A stretch of 64,000 bases of DNA from Caprimulgus europaeus (lineage: Eukaryota > Chordata > Aves > Caprimulgiformes > Caprimulgidae). The stretch is from assembly GCA_907165065.1 (NCBI GenBank), contig OU015529.1, positions 12,158,554-12,222,553 of the forward strand. Reading direction: 5' to 3'. A program made the translations under genes and the position numbers. Numbering within the stretch: the first letter of the stretch is position 1; every line of letters starts with the position of its first letter. Under the pieces are notes generated by a model. It ran no database searches. It had not been told where the DNA came from and worked only from the letters and a program-made list of their open reading frames with translations. Shown piece by piece: positions 1 to 11,000 of the stretch.

Positions 1-219
1 AAGGTCTTGAATGTCAGACTTGCCAAATCTGCCCTGTAACTTCTAACAATCCAATGCCTTGCTTTCTTTGGTTGTTGGTGGGTTTTTTTTGTTTGTTTGT
101 TTGGAGGTTTTTTGCATGTTTTCCAGGTTTGAGCCTTCAGCGTGATTATCAGCATCTCTGAGGGAGCCTGGCTCGATCACACATTGTCTCTGTGTCTGTC
201 TCTTCCCCTTGGCCTGCAG
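1..219 (+). other. XPNPEP1: XPNPEP1 intron, 3' part (5' end outside window)
   Basis: This is the downstream part of an XPNPEP1 intron. It ends in a pyrimidine-rich tract and the acceptor AG at 218-219, directly before the recognised exon. It carries a short T-rich (GTTT)n run at about 83-103. Nothing else is visible. Confidence 0.85.
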
Positions 220-393
220 GTCACCTTCTAGATTCCTTTGCCCGCTCTGCCTTGTGGGACTGTGGTTTGGATTACCTGCATGGGACAGGACATGGAGTTG
301 GCTCTTTCCTAAACGTACATGAGGGTCCTTGCGGCATTAGCTACAAAACCTTTGCAGATGAGCCCTTGGAGGCTGGCATGATCGTCTCTGATG
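220..393 (+). CDS. XPNPEP1: XPNPEP1 coding exon: catalytic His-rich segment of Xaa-Pro aminopeptidase 1
   Basis: This exon encodes about human residues 465-522 plus the first base of codon 523. The enzyme is a cytosolic, Mn-dependent aminopeptidase of peptidase family M24 (pita-bread fold) that removes N-terminal residues preceding proline. The translation carries the HGTGHGVG motif: His codons at 279-281 and 291-293 correspond to H485 and the metal ligand H489, and the codon at 318-320 to H498 (human numbering, from knowledge of the family). The exon follows the acceptor AG at 218-219 and ends before the donor GT at 394-395. Its first codon is completed by the last base of the previous exon, which lies outside the window, and its last base (393) starts the next split codon, so it is flanked by phase-1 introns. 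The identity to the vertebrate protein is near complete by eye, so it is very likely functional. Confidence 0.97.
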
Positions 394-1269
394 GTATTTA
401 GCATTGATGATTCTCTCTGGTTACTGAGGGAGGGACCAAGCTCTTTAAGATGCAGAGGGAATAAATCTGACAATGGTGTAAAGGGAAGGTGGGATCATAA
501 GCTCTGGTCCTGCCTCCTCAGTTTGTTATTTTAATTGTCATTTAAGCTCTCCAGGTGAAGACCCTCTGATTTTAGCTCTTTCACCTTCCATCTTTGCAGT
601 TGGGTGCTGCAGGCCTGCTTTCTGCTCTCTGCAGTGCAAACCTCAGCAGAGCTGTGCTGCTGACCAGCCCAGCTCTGGCATTCTGTGTCCTGTTTTGCAG
701 GGGAAGAGCTGGCTGTGGTACAAGGTGGATACCAAGCTTTGAGGAGCTAATGCTGTCTTTGCTGTGGGCTGTTTGAGGCAGCTGTTAAATCTTTACATGC
801 CTTATTCTTCCAGTAGTAAATTAACAGCCTGCTGGGGTTTGCTGAGAGACTTACATTCCTTCAGGGCTGCAGAGTCCTCTCAGGGAGTCAGGGGAGCACT
901 CTCCAAAAGAGGTGTTTTAGGGAAGGAGTTACCCACTTGCCTTTCATAAAGACATTAATATTTTCAGAGTTTCTGGTATTTGGAGCACATGTACTCTGTG
1001 CTCTCTCTTGACTTGGAAGGAGACTCTCTGAGCTTGAGGGCTGTCTGTCTTGTTTCTCCTCTCTTTGAGAACTTTTGCTGTCACCTTGCTTGGGGCTTCT
1101 GTGCAGATTAAGTGTAGTCAGAAATTTGTTTGCTTCTGTGGGTGCCTGATGTCAAGGTTGCTTAGTGACTTCAGTGGACTAAAGCCATGGAAGGGAAGTT
1201 TGGCCATAGGGAATAGGTATTTGCACACTGCAGCTATGTGGTTTAGTTAATTACTGTCTGTTTCTGCAG
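394..1269 (+). other. XPNPEP1: XPNPEP1 intron
   Basis: This is an 876-bp phase-1 intron with donor GT at 394-395 and acceptor AG at 1268-1269. It interrupts the codon for the metal-ligand glutamate (human E523). The small open frames inside it resemble no known protein, and no repeat was recognised. Confidence 0.93.
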
Positions 1270-1346
1270 AGCCTGGGTATTATGAAGATGGGTCCTTTGG
1301 GATCCGAATAGAAAATGTGGTCCTTGTGGTCCCGGCTGAAACCAAG
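1270..1346 (+). CDS. XPNPEP1: XPNPEP1 coding exon: metal-ligand glutamates E523 and E537
   Basis: This exon encodes human residues 523 (last two bases) to 548. The split codon G (393) plus AG (1270-1271) gives the glutamate matching E523, in the conserved EPGYYEDG motif. The codon at 1311-1313 gives the glutamate matching E537. In the human enzyme both are Mn ligands (family knowledge), so the active site looks intact in the part seen here. The exon starts after acceptor AG 1268-1269 and ends with a complete AAG codon before donor GT 1347-1348, so the next intron is phase 0. The reading frame joins cleanly to the exons on both sides. Confidence 0.97.
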
Positions 1347-2075
1347 GTGAATGACATGCTCAGGATGCACCTTTCTCCGTGACTCACTGGTTGTAAAATT
1401 TAAAGTACTGGAGCTTGAGGTGGGACCATACTGCAGACAGTTGAACCCCACTCAAGACTTCTGGTCTTCAAAACCCCGCTTTGGTGAAGATTGATTCTAA
1501 GTCTCCATTGCTAGTAGGAACACAGAAGACAGTTCTGCTTCTGCAGAGTTTCCATAGATTGAAATGTGTATGTGAGAGTTGTTTTAAAATGTTTTCTGTC
1601 TGGATGTCAAAGATCAGAAGCATCTTTATTCAGCCCCTTGCAGTCATTGCCGTAGAGTAAGTTGATCTTCTCACATCGGGGTTTTCTTCTCTGGTAGAGC
1701 GTCTTCACTGGCAGTAGAAACAAAACTACAGAGAGATTTTGACATTGTAATTGCCAGTTTGGCTGGTTTATGCTTTTAGAAATGCCAAACTGAAAATGAC
1801 CATACAGTCATCAAGCTGAGTCCTGTACAGCTCTGACCTAGGACATGGCCTTTAAAATTGACCATTGAAAGGAATAACTGAAATTGATATTGAGGTTCTT
1901 TGCTTGAGCTATAAGAAAAATGTTATTGTAAGTTGCTGCTCTGTCATCTGAATGTTACATGGGTTATACAGTTGTGATGACATGAACCAAAGAGTAAGTG
2001 TGATCTGGCTAAAGCTTTACAGTTTACAGCTCTAGTTTCTAAAACTTTACAAGTCTTTTCTTCTTTCTGCTGCAG
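1347..2075 (+). other. XPNPEP1: XPNPEP1 intron
   Basis: This is a 729-bp phase-0 intron with donor GT at 1347-1348 and acceptor AG at 2074-2075 after a pyrimidine tract. No repeat or exon candidate was recognised in it. Confidence 0.93.
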
Positions 2076-2174
2076 TACAATTTCAAAAACAGAGGGAGTC
2101 TGACTTTTGAACCCTTAACCCTGGTTCCAATCCAGACAAAAATGATTGATGTTAATTTGCTGACACAAAAAGAG
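2076..2174 (+). CDS. XPNPEP1: XPNPEP1 coding exon: C-terminal catalytic domain segment
   Basis: This is a 99-bp exon encoding exactly 33 residues, human positions 549-581. It begins with YNFKNRGSLTFEPLTLVPIQ, a segment nearly invariant among vertebrate XPNPEP1 proteins. It lies between acceptor AG 2074-2075 and a consensus donor GTAAGT at 2175-2180. Both flanking introns are phase 0, so skipping it would keep the frame. The segment completes the C-terminal catalytic domain and carries no additional metal ligands that I know of. Confidence 0.97.
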
Positions 2175-3211
2175 GTAAGTGAAACAGTAGGTTTGTATTG
2201 CTGCCTTTGCACTAGAACCAGTGTGTTCTGTTTGAGAACCACTGGCCTCTATTCCATTTCCTAGATCCATAGAGAAATTCTGAGCCATCTGACTTAATTT
2301 TAAACTTTGATCCAGCTTTGAGTGGGAGGGTGGACTAGATGAGCTCTCCAGAGACCCTTCCAGTCTAAATTATTGCATGATGAAGGCAGCAAGGACCCCT
2401 CTGATGATGTTGTTTTGGTAGTTCCCTTGATACAATATTGGACACTATCATCTCTTCTCTTTCCTTCTCCTGTTGGAATTTGCTTCTGTCAGACTGTCAT
2501 GCTATATGTCAGACTATCTGTCTCCTCAGAAACTTACACTAATGACTGTCCCATGTTGTTGTCTGTATCTCCTTGTAACCAGTCCCATTCAGCCACACCA
2601 CGTTCTGCAGCACATGGGACTCTGAGCAGATATCAGTGATACCTGCTCAGCAGCATGTATTTCCTAAATACCTTCATACATTAAACTTTGTTTAGGTCTC
2701 CCACTGTCTTCACTGTGATGTGTTTCATCCTGTTTTGCTACCATACTCTTTATTTTGCCTCAACCCTCGATGATAATCCTATTTGCATTTCCTTTTTCTG
2801 AAGAGAACTGTGAAGAGTACCAAGATCTGCCGCGAGGTTGCCTGTTCAGATCAGTGTGACAGCTTGTGTCTCAGGACTGCCTTGTTCAGTTACAAATTTG
2901 CAAAGCTGTTTACTAGGCTGTGCCCAGGTAGCTATTCTGACTTGCTGCAGGCAGTGACTTGCAGAGCCTTTAAATACTTGTCAGCTGAACTGAACCTTGG
3001 CTCCTCTGAAAACCCAGGACAAATTGCTTCAGTTCCTACCCTTATCAAATTTGCAAATCACTTCCACATATTCAAGGTCTGTTTCTTTGGGACAGGATCC
3101 CATCCCAGCCTAACAGCTCAGTCCCAAAGAGCACAAGGGCCTACTTTGGCTGTATTTAACTTGTAACTTTTCTGTGTTTATGCTGAATGTCATACCCCAC
3201 CCTTTCTCTAG
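2175..3211 (+). other. XPNPEP1: Last XPNPEP1 intron
   Basis: This is a 1037-bp phase-0 intron with consensus donor GTAAGT and acceptor AG at 3210-3211. It contains a short CR1 3'-end remnant at about 2313-2380. A 127-codon open frame (2783-3166) resembles nothing I recognise and is treated as chance. Confidence 0.93.
2313..2380 (+). mobile_element. CR1 LINE 3'-tail remnant
   Basis: The stretch matches the terminal part of the avian CR1 3' end, with the phrases 'gggtggactagatga' and 'cccttccagtctaaattatt' and a decayed ATGAT-like tail. It is an old, 5'-truncated copy inside the last XPNPEP1 intron, in the same orientation as the gene. The upstream limit is approximate. Confidence 0.7.
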
Positions 3212-3340
3212 TGTAACTGGGTGAATGACTACCATCAGAAGTGCCGGGAAGTGATTGGAGCAGAACTGGAGAGGCAAGGCCGGCATGAAGCTCTTCGGTG
3301 GCTCATCCGGGAGACAGAGCCTCTCATCAGAGTTCAGTAA
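3212..3340 (+). CDS. XPNPEP1: XPNPEP1 terminal coding exon and stop
   Basis: This final exon encodes 42 residues and a TAA stop at 3338-3340. It begins with CNWVNDYHQKCREVIG and ends with RETEPLIRVQ. It corresponds to human residues 582-623, and the count from the active-site glutamates ends exactly at 623, the human length, so the C-terminus is intact. It follows acceptor AG 3210-3211. Compared with human, the last residues differ more than the rest, which is normal for this tail. Together the four exons encode about 159 residues of the C-terminal catalytic domain; the upstream part of the gene lies to the left of the window. Confidence 0.97.
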   Translation, partial: CNWVNDYHQKCREVIGAELERQGRHEALRWLIRETEPLIRVQ

Positions 3341-3540
3341 CAACACAGTTGTCTTCAGCGTGTAGAACACCAGAACCACTCAGTGTCACAGCAATCTACG
3401 TCCTCTCGGCCCTTGACACCACTGGGAGAAGGTTCTTCAGCAAACCTCTGGAAATCAAGAGGGAGTTTCATGTATTGTTTCTCTCCCCCAAACATGTGTG
3501 GGTAATGTGGGGGTAAGGAGGGTTAGTGTCTGAACAATTC

Positions 3541-3566
3541 GGGGTTTTTGGGGGGTGAGGGAGGGG
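3541..3566 (+). promoter_or_regulatory. Potential G-quadruplex in XPNPEP1 3' UTR
   Basis: Four G tracts lie on the mRNA strand at 3541-3544, 3550-3555, 3559-3561 and 3563-3566, with loops of 5, 3 and 1 nt. Further G tracts lie just upstream at 3500-3502, 3509-3513 and 3520-3522. The pattern fits the G3+N1-7 rule. It sits 22 nt before the proximal poly(A) signal, so an effect on 3'-end choice is possible but not shown. Confidence 0.6.
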
Positions 3567-3587
3567 TTGAGAATAGAAAGCAAGCAA

Positions 3588-3593
3588 AATAAA
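3588..3593 (+). terminator. XPNPEP1: Proximal poly(A) signal AATAAA (candidate)
   Basis: A canonical AATAAA lies in the 3' UTR 248 nt after the stop codon, in the context AAAATAAATAAG. Use of this site would give a shorter UTR. No strong GU-rich element was noted just downstream, so it is weaker than the distal signal. Confidence 0.5.
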
Positions 3594-3757
3594 TAAGCAT
3601 GTTGCCTTTAAAACTTGGATCTTCTTGAAATAATGGGTCTGAGAGGCAATACTGGAATATTTTATACTGTCTGGTTTTTCACTGTGAAAACTCAGTATTT
3701 TTGCATACTCGGGTTCCAGTTGCTAAGATGCTACCCACACAGCAGGACTGATCACTG

Positions 3758-3763
3758 AATAAA
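3758..3763 (+). terminator. XPNPEP1: Distal poly(A) signal AATAAA
   Basis: A canonical AATAAA is followed after about 15 nt by a T/G-rich stretch (about 3778-3800, 'tgtttgctctgtctg') that fits a downstream element. This is the likely main end of XPNPEP1 transcripts. Confidence 0.75.
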
Positions 3764-6700
3764 CGTTTCCAACCCGCTGTTTGCTCTGTCTGCCTTCTCT
3801 TGCAGTCAGTGTTGGGTTTGACAGCTTGAAGAAGGTCAAGAACCAGATAATTCCACCTTTATGTGTGCATCCCGCTCAGACAGTGAAGAAGTGCACAGGG
3901 CTGCCCTGTGCTAGGCACGGGGCAGGTGTTACGGAGAGGCCTGACAGGCACAGTCAGTTCTGCCTGTGCTCTGTGACAGATTGTGGAAGGGATGGGTGAC
4001 ACTCAGCAGAGGTTTATGTGTGCAGAGCTCCCAGGCCTTCTTGCCAGTACTTCTACTTCTGTCCTGAGTACTTGTATAACCCCTGGCAGTGCAGGATGCG
4101 TGGGCAGTATCATGGAATTACAGCTCTTCCTGGACACAAAGCAATTAGTAAGCTTAAAAAAAATAAAATGTATACAATGGACAAAAGAAAGCCTCTGCAA
4201 CTTTGATGCAAAGCCGTGCGCTGGGCTGCCAGGCAGTGCACAAAGACATCTAGTGGTTGAGCGAGCTAGGACAGGTTAAACACGGGTACAAGAGCTTCCC
4301 AGCCTGGAGAGGGAGTTCTCTGCTTTATGAACATCACTGTGTGCAGCTGCATCAAAGCATTGTCCATAATGTTACATGGTGGGGTGACAGTATATTTATT
4401 AAAAGAAGAAGTAATTCTTAATATGTACACTGAAAATGTTTTTGATCAAACTCAAGTTCAGTGTTAGATCTAAACAGAGCCATCAGGTAACAGAGACTCA
4501 AATTCCTGATATTTTAAAGAAATTTCTGTGCAAGTGGGAATGTTTGTATACATAATTTTCTTCCTATTTCCCCTCAAGAAATTCTGAGAGGGAAATATTA
4601 GTCTTTGTAAATGGAATGAAATTAGTATTTCCTTCAAGAGTTCTGGGAATCAGTGGCAGTATTGTGTAGTCAAACAGAAAAGGACTGAGTAGAGAAACAA
4701 AGTTGCCTGGCCTCCCAGTTATGTTGTCCAAGAAGCTAATACTGCACTTTTGTTTTAAATGCTTTAAAAGGTTTTAACACCCCAGCCTCTGCAGATAGGT
4801 GTATATATTTAAATATCCAAGGGGTTTCCCACCACCATCTGGAAGTATTAGCTTTCATCTCAGCCGTGTCCATGGGAAACCCGGCTCACACATCAGCCAG
4901 TCCGCTGTGTCTCATCATGATGTGCAATGGGCTGAGACGGGTCAAGGAGAACATTTCTACCAAGGGTGCCTGTTGTCTCTGTAGGTACTGACTGTGCCAC
5001 GGGATCAAAGGACAAGCGAGAGATCTCTGAACAGGCTGTGCTGTGACACACGGGGACTTTCCCAGCCACATCGATGTGCGTGCAGTGAGGCTGGACGATG
5101 GGGGAGTTGTCAGCTGAATGCTGCAGCCTCACCCAGCTGGTTGGGAGATGTGGGAGGCTGGGAGGCAGCTGCTCTCCAGGGTGATGATGGAAGTTCAAGG
5201 AGATGACTGCTGTTTGGTGTAGACCTACGGGAGGGCTGCGCTGCTGACCACAGACGTACCCAAGAGTAGCATCCTGGATGTCCTGGCAATTACCCAGCCT
5301 GGGTAGGTCTCTCCTCAGACTCCAAGGCAAGTGTTTCCCATGGGAAGGCAGAAGAGAAGGATTTCTACCAAACAATGAAACCCAGCAGCCAGGGAAGTTC
5401 TGTCCTCTTTGCCCTGTGCTATTGCTGCTGGCTCAGGCACCTCAGTGGGGAGAGAGGAAACGATGCGGAAAGTGATTTGCTAGATTTGAATGGACTTACT
5501 GGACCCTTTCCCCTCCTCTCTTCCCTCTTTACAGTCAGATGCCAACCTGGGCCCATTCCCACCCAGATCCCAGAAGTTCATGGCACTTTCCCATCCCAAA
5601 GTCTGCCCTCCTGTGTACAGAGACAGAGGTGGGGCAATCCAGACTTGTCTTGTCCTCTAGGCACCAGCCCAGGGAGCTTCAGCAGATACGTCCTGCCCTT
5701 TACTCCCCAGCTCATCCACCCATGCCACCTCAACCCTGTGGGCTTTGCAGGGAGTCTGTGACTGCATCTTGGTCAGAGCTTTGAGATCTTTACCCCTTTC
5801 TTGTATTTTGGCAGAGGGAGATGGGGTACTTCCCGGGGGAGGCTAGCTGACACGCATTCCTAACTCTAAGGCATTTCTCTCTCTCCCTATTCACTCCTTG
5901 AAAACACAACTATATTTTATACCCTTTCCTATCTGAGCTTCAGGTTTCCAATGGAAATTAAACTTGGCTTCTTTTTTTTAATTCTTCCAGGTTTTGATTT
6001 CTTCCATCAGTGCCTGCTTTGCCTGAGTGGTTTCTCCCTTCCCCTCTTGTGGTGGAAGGGAAAAATCAAGGAATAGAGAAGCAAGGAAAAGAATGGAAGC
6101 CAAGTTTCTGTCAGGTTTGGGTTTTATTTTTATATGAGTGGCATCCACAGAAATGACCATAAAATTATGCTGCTCAAGTGAAAAGTGTAATTTTGTTTTT
6201 TTTAATTATTATTTTCTTTCCATAGAGACTTTTGTTGTTGTGGAGGGGAAGGGACATTTTCAATAATATACTTAATGGTTTATTTTCAAGCCCTTCAGTT
6301 TTGCAGTATTTTTAATCCAGTTGTGTCTCTCAGTTTTAGATGATGCTGCAAAGTCCATTTCTGCTTCTTATGCAGCCTCTCTTGCAGGGATGCTTGCTGG
6401 GGTAAGCCCATCCAGTCCTATCACTTCATCTAGCCCAGGAGCTCCACAAGTAGTTGTACCTCACCACCACCACTACCTGATCCTGTTTCTACCCATAGGA
6501 CAGGACTTCAGCAAATGCAAACCATACTTAAGATCCATGTGGCCACCTTGATTTATGTCACCAGAGCACTTCTCCCACTGTTCTCTGCCCAGCTGTTTGT
6601 CAATATTTGTGCTAGAAATCTCTTGCTATGCTATTACTGTGTTTGGGGGCTATGAAATTCTTTGTTTCCCTTGGAATAAAAATGTTACAGCAGGAGGCAG

Positions 6701-8089
6701 ACCTTATTTTCCAGTGAGGAAAATCCACATTGGCCTTACCATTCGATCATGAGTCATGACGTGGGCATTGGCAATGTGCCTGTTGGTGTACAAGGCTTTT
6801 GAGACAAATAGACCATTTCTCCTTGAGCAGAAGGATTCATATTCGTTCATCACCAGCAACAAATGCTCCTTCCCTCCATAAGCCAGGTAGCTGCTTGGCT
6901 TATCTACAGTGACCCCCTCCTTCCTCCATCTGTGGGTATTACCTTAAGTGTGCCTGGCAGCAGTAAAATCCAGTTGTTTTTTAACTTAAATGGCTCATAA
7001 CTCACCTGCAATGGAAACCCCACTATTATTTGCATTACTATTAAACCCATCACTTTCCATGACAGCTATTGAAGCAAGTTTTGATTTACCCCAACCCAGC
7101 CTTAGAAAGAAAAAGAAAACGTCTGAGAACGTGCTTGCTGAGGAGCTTCTCAGCAAACCCCTCAAACCAGCCTGATGTTCGGGCTGCACACAGTGAATTA
7201 GTTGCCCAATAACAATGAGGGGCTGGGGCATTTTGTGGGACATGCGTGTTCATTGCTGTGGTTCCTTCAGCAGATAGTGACAGTGAGAGCCAGGTGTTTG
7301 GAGCAGCCAAGTAGTCAAGCTCTCCTGAGAATCAGGGGATGATGTCTTATTTCCTTTGCTACTTCTCTGTCACGTGATGCTCAGAGTGGTCTCCTCTGGG
7401 TGGTGTGTGGCTGAGGATAGCATGGAGGATACCTGCATTTTGGAAGATGCTCATGAGAGACTGAACAAGGCTCCTTAGTTGTTCAAGGAACAGTCTAAAA
7501 AAACATCTGCTTGTTGGCACCTGGTGCCTGTCTTTGCCCAACACCATCTCCTTTTTGCACTCAGTGGGTGTGAGTTGGCTGCTGGATTATTGCCATTTAT
7601 TTTTGCTGACTTGTAGCAATTCACACCTTGTTCCCAGAGTCCTCTGTCTTCTTTTTTTTGGGAAGGAACTGCAGACCTGGGCAGATGGTGGAGGTGTCTG
7701 GAGATCAGGAGTTAAATAAGTTGCCTGGTGTCACTGCCCTCAGCTTGTTTTACATGATTAGGACAAAACTCCCCATGGCTTTGGATGTAATAAGAAAAAA
7801 AAAAGAAAAAATGAAGCAAGAGTCTCTGGAGGGTAGAAATATGAACTGGGTTAGTGCTTAATTAAGTTGCCTATTAACAGTTGTGTAGTGGCCTGGAAGA
7901 ATTTTAATGTACCAATTAAAGCAAGGAGCTATCTCTTCGGCTTTCCACCACCTCTGGGGACGCTGTCAAGAACAGGGAACTTGCAGATCAAGTGCTGTTT
8001 ATTTTGCTTCTTCCAGCTTGTTAAAATTGTTCTAAATTTGGGATGTGGCAGATGCCCACGGACACATTTGCTTCTGCGAGGCAGAGGAG

Positions 8090-8097
8090 TGACGTCA
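8090..8097. promoter_or_regulatory. Perfect CRE octamer TGACGTCA
   Basis: The palindromic CREB/ATF-binding octamer occurs once here, in DNA that is otherwise CpG-poor. A single 8-bp match can arise by chance in 64 kb, so a regulatory role is only a possibility. Confidence 0.3.
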
Positions 8098-11000
8098 GTC
8101 TGACGAAGATTAGCACGGGAAAGAAATGGGACCATAATGCCTAATGCCATCTGACCTCATAAAAACCTCCTGTTTCTTACAGTTCCTCTGCATCGCTCCA
8201 CAAGGAGGAGGGGGTTTGGCAGCCGTGAGGCAGCACTGTGCTGGTGGTGGGGTGCATTGGTTCAGCCCATATGGCCCGGAGAGCTGGTGTGAGCTTGCAG
8301 CATGCATTTGGAGGGCCTGTGCTGAGTTATCCTGCCTGTTTGCTGGCTGTCCCATCACTGTGTCACACCACCTTTCAGGAGCTTGCCTGACCCCATGGTA
8401 AGCAGCAGGAATGGTGAGTCCCCTATCAGATGAGGTGGTCAGAGAGCGCGGCTGCTCTGATGGCTAAGAACCTTCTGATTTACAGCCAGGAGGTACTTAA
8501 GGCCATTTTAGAACCATTTGCTCAAATTGCTCTTTCTCTCTGTTGTTCACCCTCCCAAATGCACTGCTGGGGAGCAGTTGTACCTCCTGCATCTCACCAG
8601 TCTGAACAAGCTGACCTTGTCTGATTGCTGCACCCCAGGACCCTCTCATCCTTCTTCCTCCTGAAGGAACTCATGAGAGGACTCATTAGCAGAACCAGAT
8701 GGGCTTTCACCATCACATTCCTTGAGAGCTGGCTTTTTGAAAGAAGAGAAAGAAATTTAACCCCAGGCTTGGTATGTCATGTTGTGTTCTCACTCACATG
8801 TAATGTGTCTTGAATTTGGACAAGCCAAGCTCAGCCTCAATGCCCTAAAAAGAAAAGACTGAGCAGAAATGGTAGATGAAGAGAGAAGGGTGGAGAAGGG
8901 GCTTCAGGACAACAGGAGCCATTGGCCTCCTCTCATCTGAACATCACACTGTCTGGACCCTTTGATGGTGTTTCTTACAGCAGGGAAGGCTGCTGGAGGA
9001 AATGGCTCAGGAGCTTGGCCAGGAGGAGGAGAAGGGCAGCTGGATCACTTCAGCCCTCAGCAGGACAGCAGGGTGATTGGGCCTCTGCAGGGGTGTATCC
9101 ATTCTTCAGATGGGAAACAAACAGCTTTCTGGGCACAGCCCTTTGCTTTGGGCTTGGCCAGAGGGACAGGGACACTGGTGGAAGGGTCTGAGGGAGTTTC
9201 ACTCCGAACAACCCTGCTGATGGACAAGTTGGTCTGTGCGGTCATCTGTCTTCTGCTGGCTGCTCAGGCAAAGGCAGGCAGAGAGTAGGAGAGGAAATGG
9301 CGGGGTTTAGAAACTGGCATCATTAAAATGTAAAGACAGAGATCTCAACTCCTCTAACAAACCTTCAGTCTGATGGAGAAGGGACCCTGCTTCCCCCCAC
9401 TCCCAGCCCAGGGCTTGATCCAGGGGTGAGTGTTAGTGCAGGTAATGCTGACAGTGATCCTGATCACAGGCACACAGGGAGCACAGAGCCAGCAGAGAGC
9501 ACCCTAAGTCCTATCAACAGACAGAGAGAAACTTTTTTTTTTTTTAAATAAATTTATTCGTTTTCACTGGCCCGAAGGCTGGTGAAGGCTGCAGGGGAGT
9601 TTGGCTCCTCAGGGCTGCCTATTGCCAGCTCTCCCGGGAGCACAGGCTCCTGACACATGATGCTGCCCTGCTCCCGTGATGCACCATCAGCACAGCAATT
9701 TCCATGCTCAGATGGCATTTGAAGGAAAAAAAAGTCAAATCCCATCCATTTTCATGTACTTGGCAGTGACTTGCTCTGGCTTCTGGCATTGCAGGAGCCT
9801 TTTGCCTGCAGAGCCTGAAAGTGGGTGGCCTCCTGTGTGTGTGCTCAGCTGTGAGCTATTTCTTGCAGCAGTCACTGGGACAGTTTGTATGGGCCAGCAA
9901 CTGGGTGAGCACAGAACCTGGTCCCTGTGACTACCATGCACTGATCCTGCTTAAAAACCAGTCTGGGGCCAGCATGTTGTAAACATCTCCCCAAGTGGAA
10001 CATTATCCAACTGGAGAGGGTCTACCATGAAGTTTTGCTATCCCTCACCATCACCCCAGCATCATGTCAAGCAGCCCTGGCTGGGCATCTCTGGAGCTGG
10101 AGCAAACCCCACTCACTGTGCCCTATTCCTCTGTGCATCCTCTATCCCACCCAGATGCTGCTCTCCCCTCTGCGGTGGCAGGGGACTTGGCGAGCATCCT
10201 TCATTTCCATCTGCATTTGGAGCACGTCTTCTGATAAACACCACCACATTCCTCCTGAGGTTTAAATAGAAAATGAGCTGGGGAATTTCAGATGAAGGTA
10301 GCATTAGCTCGGAGCACCAGATTCTAGGAGGGGGTTTAAGGAGCTTGGAGCGGTTGTGAGAATATTTCTGCTCAAATCCAAACAGGCAGCTTGGTAAGTA
10401 AAAAGTTGAGGAAAATGTCCTCTTCCCCTTGTATGCTATTAATATTTAGGGCTGGGCTTCAATTATTCATTCCTTCAGGGTGTGCTTTTATCATCTCAGT
10501 GCTACAGGATTAGCTTGTGCACCTTCTCTGGGCACTCAAAAAAGACCTTTACATAATATTTGTGAAATTTCATATCTGAGAGGCCTTTTGCAAGCAAAAT
10601 ATATGCCATTCCATTAGTCAGAAAAAGCAAATTTTCCCAATCCCCATCCACAACTTCTTGAAGACCACGCAGAGCTCAGCATTAGTAGATGTACAGGGTC
10701 TGACCTTGGCTGGAGATGGGATAATCCAACATGGCTTGGTTAGAGGTTGGGCCTATTAATTTATTTTTTTGTACAAGAACAAGGAGATATCTAATGATAT
10801 TCGATAGACCAGACCAGCTCCATACACATCCATGACCCTTGGCACAGCCACCTCATTTGGCTGAGCTGTGGGCAAATTGAAGTAAGCCGTGATTAAATAC
10901 TCCAAATTATTGACATCTGCGCTATAAATACTTGACTTGATAACAGCCCATCTTCCTGCTGGCTCACAAAGCCTGGCAGTCAGTCTGCTAAAATACAGAT

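Larger units (their letters stand above)
3341..3782 (+). other. XPNPEP1: XPNPEP1 3' UTR
   Basis: This is the sequence between the TAA stop and the expected cleavage site after the AATAAA at 3758-3763. It contains a G-rich segment (3500-3566) and an upstream AATAAA (3588-3593), so two transcript ends are possible. The exact 3' end is inferred, since cleavage usually falls 10-30 nt after the signal. Confidence 0.8.

Noticed and set aside
2783..3166. 127-codon open frame inside the last XPNPEP1 intron
   Set aside because: It lies fully in an intron whose flanking exons join in frame to the known protein; no similarity recognised.
4893..5375. 160-codon minus-strand open frame
   Set aside because: No recognisable domain, no splice or promoter context, and overlapping frames on both strands are also open.
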